This document shows, piece by piece, positions 14,645-16,042 of a stretch of DNA of 16,042 bases. Under the pieces are notes generated by a model. It had not been told where the DNA came from. It was given only the letters and a program-made list of their open reading frames with translations, and did not search any database. The stretch comes from Alphaproteobacteria bacterium UBA7691 (GTDB lineage: Bacteria > Pseudomonadota > Alphaproteobacteria > Ferrovibrionales > Ferrovibrionaceae), in the NCBI GenBank assembly GCA_002482765.1, contig DLGP01000109.1, forward strand, positions 1-16,042, written 5' to 3'. The position numbers and the translations under genes are program-made. Position 1 is the stretch's first letter, and every line of letters starts with the position of its first letter.

Positions 14645-15388
14645 ATGTCCAATCCTCCGCAGCCGTCGTTCGTCGCCCAGCACAGTGTTCCGGCTGGCGT
14701 GGTCGCGACGCGATGGTGGTGGGTGCGTCATGCGCCGGTGCGCGAGGATGGCGGTTGCATCTATGGGCAGACCGACATCGGCTGCGATTGCAGCGATCGT
14801 GTCGTGTTCGATGCGGTGGCGCGAATTCTGCCGCGTCAGGCCGCGTGGTATGCGAGCAATCTCAAACGCACGCATCAGACTGCCGACGCGCTGTGGCAAG
14901 CCGGCTATCCGAAGCCCGCGGCAATGCCCCATGAAGCGGCGTTCGCCGAACAGCATCTCGGTCAATGGCAGGGGCTAAACCGCGCGGAATTCTTCGCCAG
15001 CCGGCCGATCGCCGTCGGCACTTACTGGTTCGCGCCGATCGACGAGCCGTCGCCCGGCGGCGAAAGCTTCATGGATCTCTACAACCGCGTCAAAATCGCG
15101 ATCCAGCGTATCAATGCGGCTCACGCCGGCGGCGACGTCGTCGTCGTCGCCCATGGCGGCACCATCAAGGCGGCGCTCGGCGTCGCATTGAACGATCAGC
15201 CGGAGCGGGGGCTGGCCTTCACCATCGACAACGTGTCGGTGACGCGGCTCGACCATCTCTCCAGCGACGGCCATAGCGGCTGGCGCATCCCGATGGTCAA
15301 CCAGCAGCCGTGGATCGCCGACGCGTCCCACGCCGCGATGCATCAGCCGTCCGGCGCGGAGCCGGCAAGCGCGACCAAGCTGGCGTAA
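14645..15388 (+). CDS. Histidine phosphatase family protein
   Basis: A 247-residue histidine-phosphatase (phosphoglycerate-mutase-like branch) protein; members transfer the substrate phosphate to a catalytic His. The phosphohistidine motif is RHA (Arg28-His29; RHG in most members, RHA in the CobC-like group). Other conserved residues are Arg75 (SNLKRTHQTA), Glu102 and His170 (VVVVAHGGTIKAAL). The C-terminal tail from about 205 onward is extra and low in motif content. The ATG at 14645 has GAAGG nine bases upstream. An SDR gene follows after 46 bases, probably in one operon. Histidine phosphatases like this sometimes accompany phosphotransferase and acyl-CoA dehydrogenase genes, which lie outside this window if present. 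Substrate unknown. Confidence 0.9.
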   Translation: MSNPPQPSFVAQHSVPAGVVATRWWWVRHAPVREDGGCIYGQTDIGCDCSDRVVFDAVARILPRQAAWYASNLKRTHQTADALWQAGYPKPAAMPHEAAFAEQHLGQWQGLNRAEFFASRPIAVGTYWFAPIDEPSPGGESFMDLYNRVKIAIQRINAAHAGGDVVVVAHGGTIKAALGVALNDQPERGLAFTIDNVSVTRLDHLSSDGHSGWRIPMVNQQPWIADASHAAMHQPSGAEPASATKLA

Positions 15389-15434
15389 CGGCGACCGATC
15401 ACGACAACGCAGCAAAACATCAAAGGAGGAATCC

Positions 15435-16042
15435 ATGACCTTGTTCGACATGAAGGGAAAAGTCGCGGTGATCACCGGCTCGACGCGCGGCATAGGCCGC
15501 GCGATCGCCGAACGGATGGCCGAGCATGGCGCGAAAGTTGTTATTTCGTCGCGCAAGCAGGATGTCTGCGACGAGGTCGCAAAGGAAATCAACGACAAGT
15601 TCGGCAAGGGCACAGCCTTCGCCATCGCCGCCAACATTTCCAGCAAGGAAAATCTGCAGCATCTCGTCGACGAATCCAACAAGGCGTTCGGCAAGATCGA
15701 CGTGCTGGTCTGCAACGCGGCCTCGAATCCGTATTACGGTCCGCTCGCCGGCATCTCCGACGATCAGTTCAACAAGATCCTCAGCAACAACATCGTCGCC
15801 AACAACTGGCTCATCAGCATGGTGGTGCCGCAGATGATCGAGCGCAAGGACGGCTCGATCATCATCGTGTCGTCGATCGGCGGCCTCAAGGGTTCGACGA
15901 TCCTCGGCGCCTACGCGATCTCGAAGGCCGCCGACATGCAACTCGCGCGTAACCTTGCCTGCGAATACGGCAAGCACAACGTCCGCGTGAACTGCATCGC
16001 GCCGGGCCTGATCAAGACCGACTTCGCCAAGGCGCTGTGGGA
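15435..16042 (+). CDS. SDR-family oxidoreductase, 3' end beyond window
   Basis: The first 202 codons of a classical short-chain dehydrogenase, cut by the window edge. The ATG at 15435 follows a strong AAAGGAGGA ribosome-binding site. The cofactor loop is TGSTRGIG (14-21), the NAG-like motif is CNAAS (93-97), the catalytic set is Ser146/147, Tyr160 and Lys164 (YAISK), and PG is at 190-191. Arg40 at the end of the second strand (VVISSRK) suggests NADP use. Asp codons here are 9 GAC to 2 GAT, opposite to the MaoC gene (16 GAT, 6 GAC), so codon choice differs from the left-hand genes. It is probably in an operon with the histidine phosphatase. Confidence 0.9.
   Translation, partial: MTLFDMKGKVAVITGSTRGIGRAIAERMAEHGAKVVISSRKQDVCDEVAKEINDKFGKGTAFAIAANISSKENLQHLVDESNKAFGKIDVLVCNAASNPYYGPLAGISDDQFNKILSNNIVANNWLISMVVPQMIERKDGSIIIVSSIGGLKGSTILGAYAISKAADMQLARNLACEYGKHNVRVNCIAPGLIKTDFAKALW

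Noticed and set aside
15420..15977. Leftward open frame of 185 codons opposite the partial SDR gene
   Set aside because: The rightward frame carries the TGSTRGIG and YAISK motifs and a perfect ribosome-binding site, so the antisense frame is a shadow.

Overview
The window looks like chromosomal DNA from a GC-rich alphaproteobacterium. Supporting signs are the TPR lipoprotein-ispE order, a PAS_5-type protein, a small CREYQ-type surface antigen, palindromic intergenic repeats of a style common in that class, and GC-rich codon choice. I cannot fix the order or genus from sequence alone.

Left part (1-3653): a TPR lipoprotein and ispE (MEP isoprenoid pathway) read rightward and are separated by a palindromic repeat. 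A small PAS_5-like protein converges on them, followed by a tRNA-Gln(TTG). Next (about 3654-5160) is a more A/T-rich accessory patch with two overlapping leftward genes: a protein whose C-terminal half resembles a DUF6973-type domain, and a small protein with one membrane anchor. This is the least explained part of the window. A secreted surface-antigen-like protein follows.

Middle part (5737-8451): moaB (molybdopterin biosynthesis), a PA0069-family radical SAM protein and an MmcQ/YjbR-family protein run rightward. A leftward parDE-type toxin-antitoxin pair converges on them and has a tandem 7-bp repeat upstream as a candidate operator.

Right part (8530-16042): a set of acyl-CoA genes. An HMG-CoA-synthase-like/DUF35 fusion and an SCP2-type thiolase form a tight leftward operon. 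A two-hot-dog MaoC/hydratase-2 protein diverges from it. After a second palindromic repeat and a rho-independent terminator come a leftward SDR and classical thiolase operon. A rightward histidine-phosphatase gene and an SDR cut by the window edge close the window. Together they read as a catabolic beta-oxidation-like module (hydration, dehydrogenation, thiolysis or aldol chemistry on CoA thioesters), but the substrate is not identifiable. The fusion plus SCP2-thiolase resembles the archaeal thiolase/HMG-CoA synthase/DUF35 complex, yet the expected catalytic Cys and Glu of HMG-CoA synthase appear to be missing. The last gene has visibly different codon choice from the genes to its left.

No intergenic stretch exceeds 300 bases, and I saw no rRNA gene, insertion sequence or CRISPR array.
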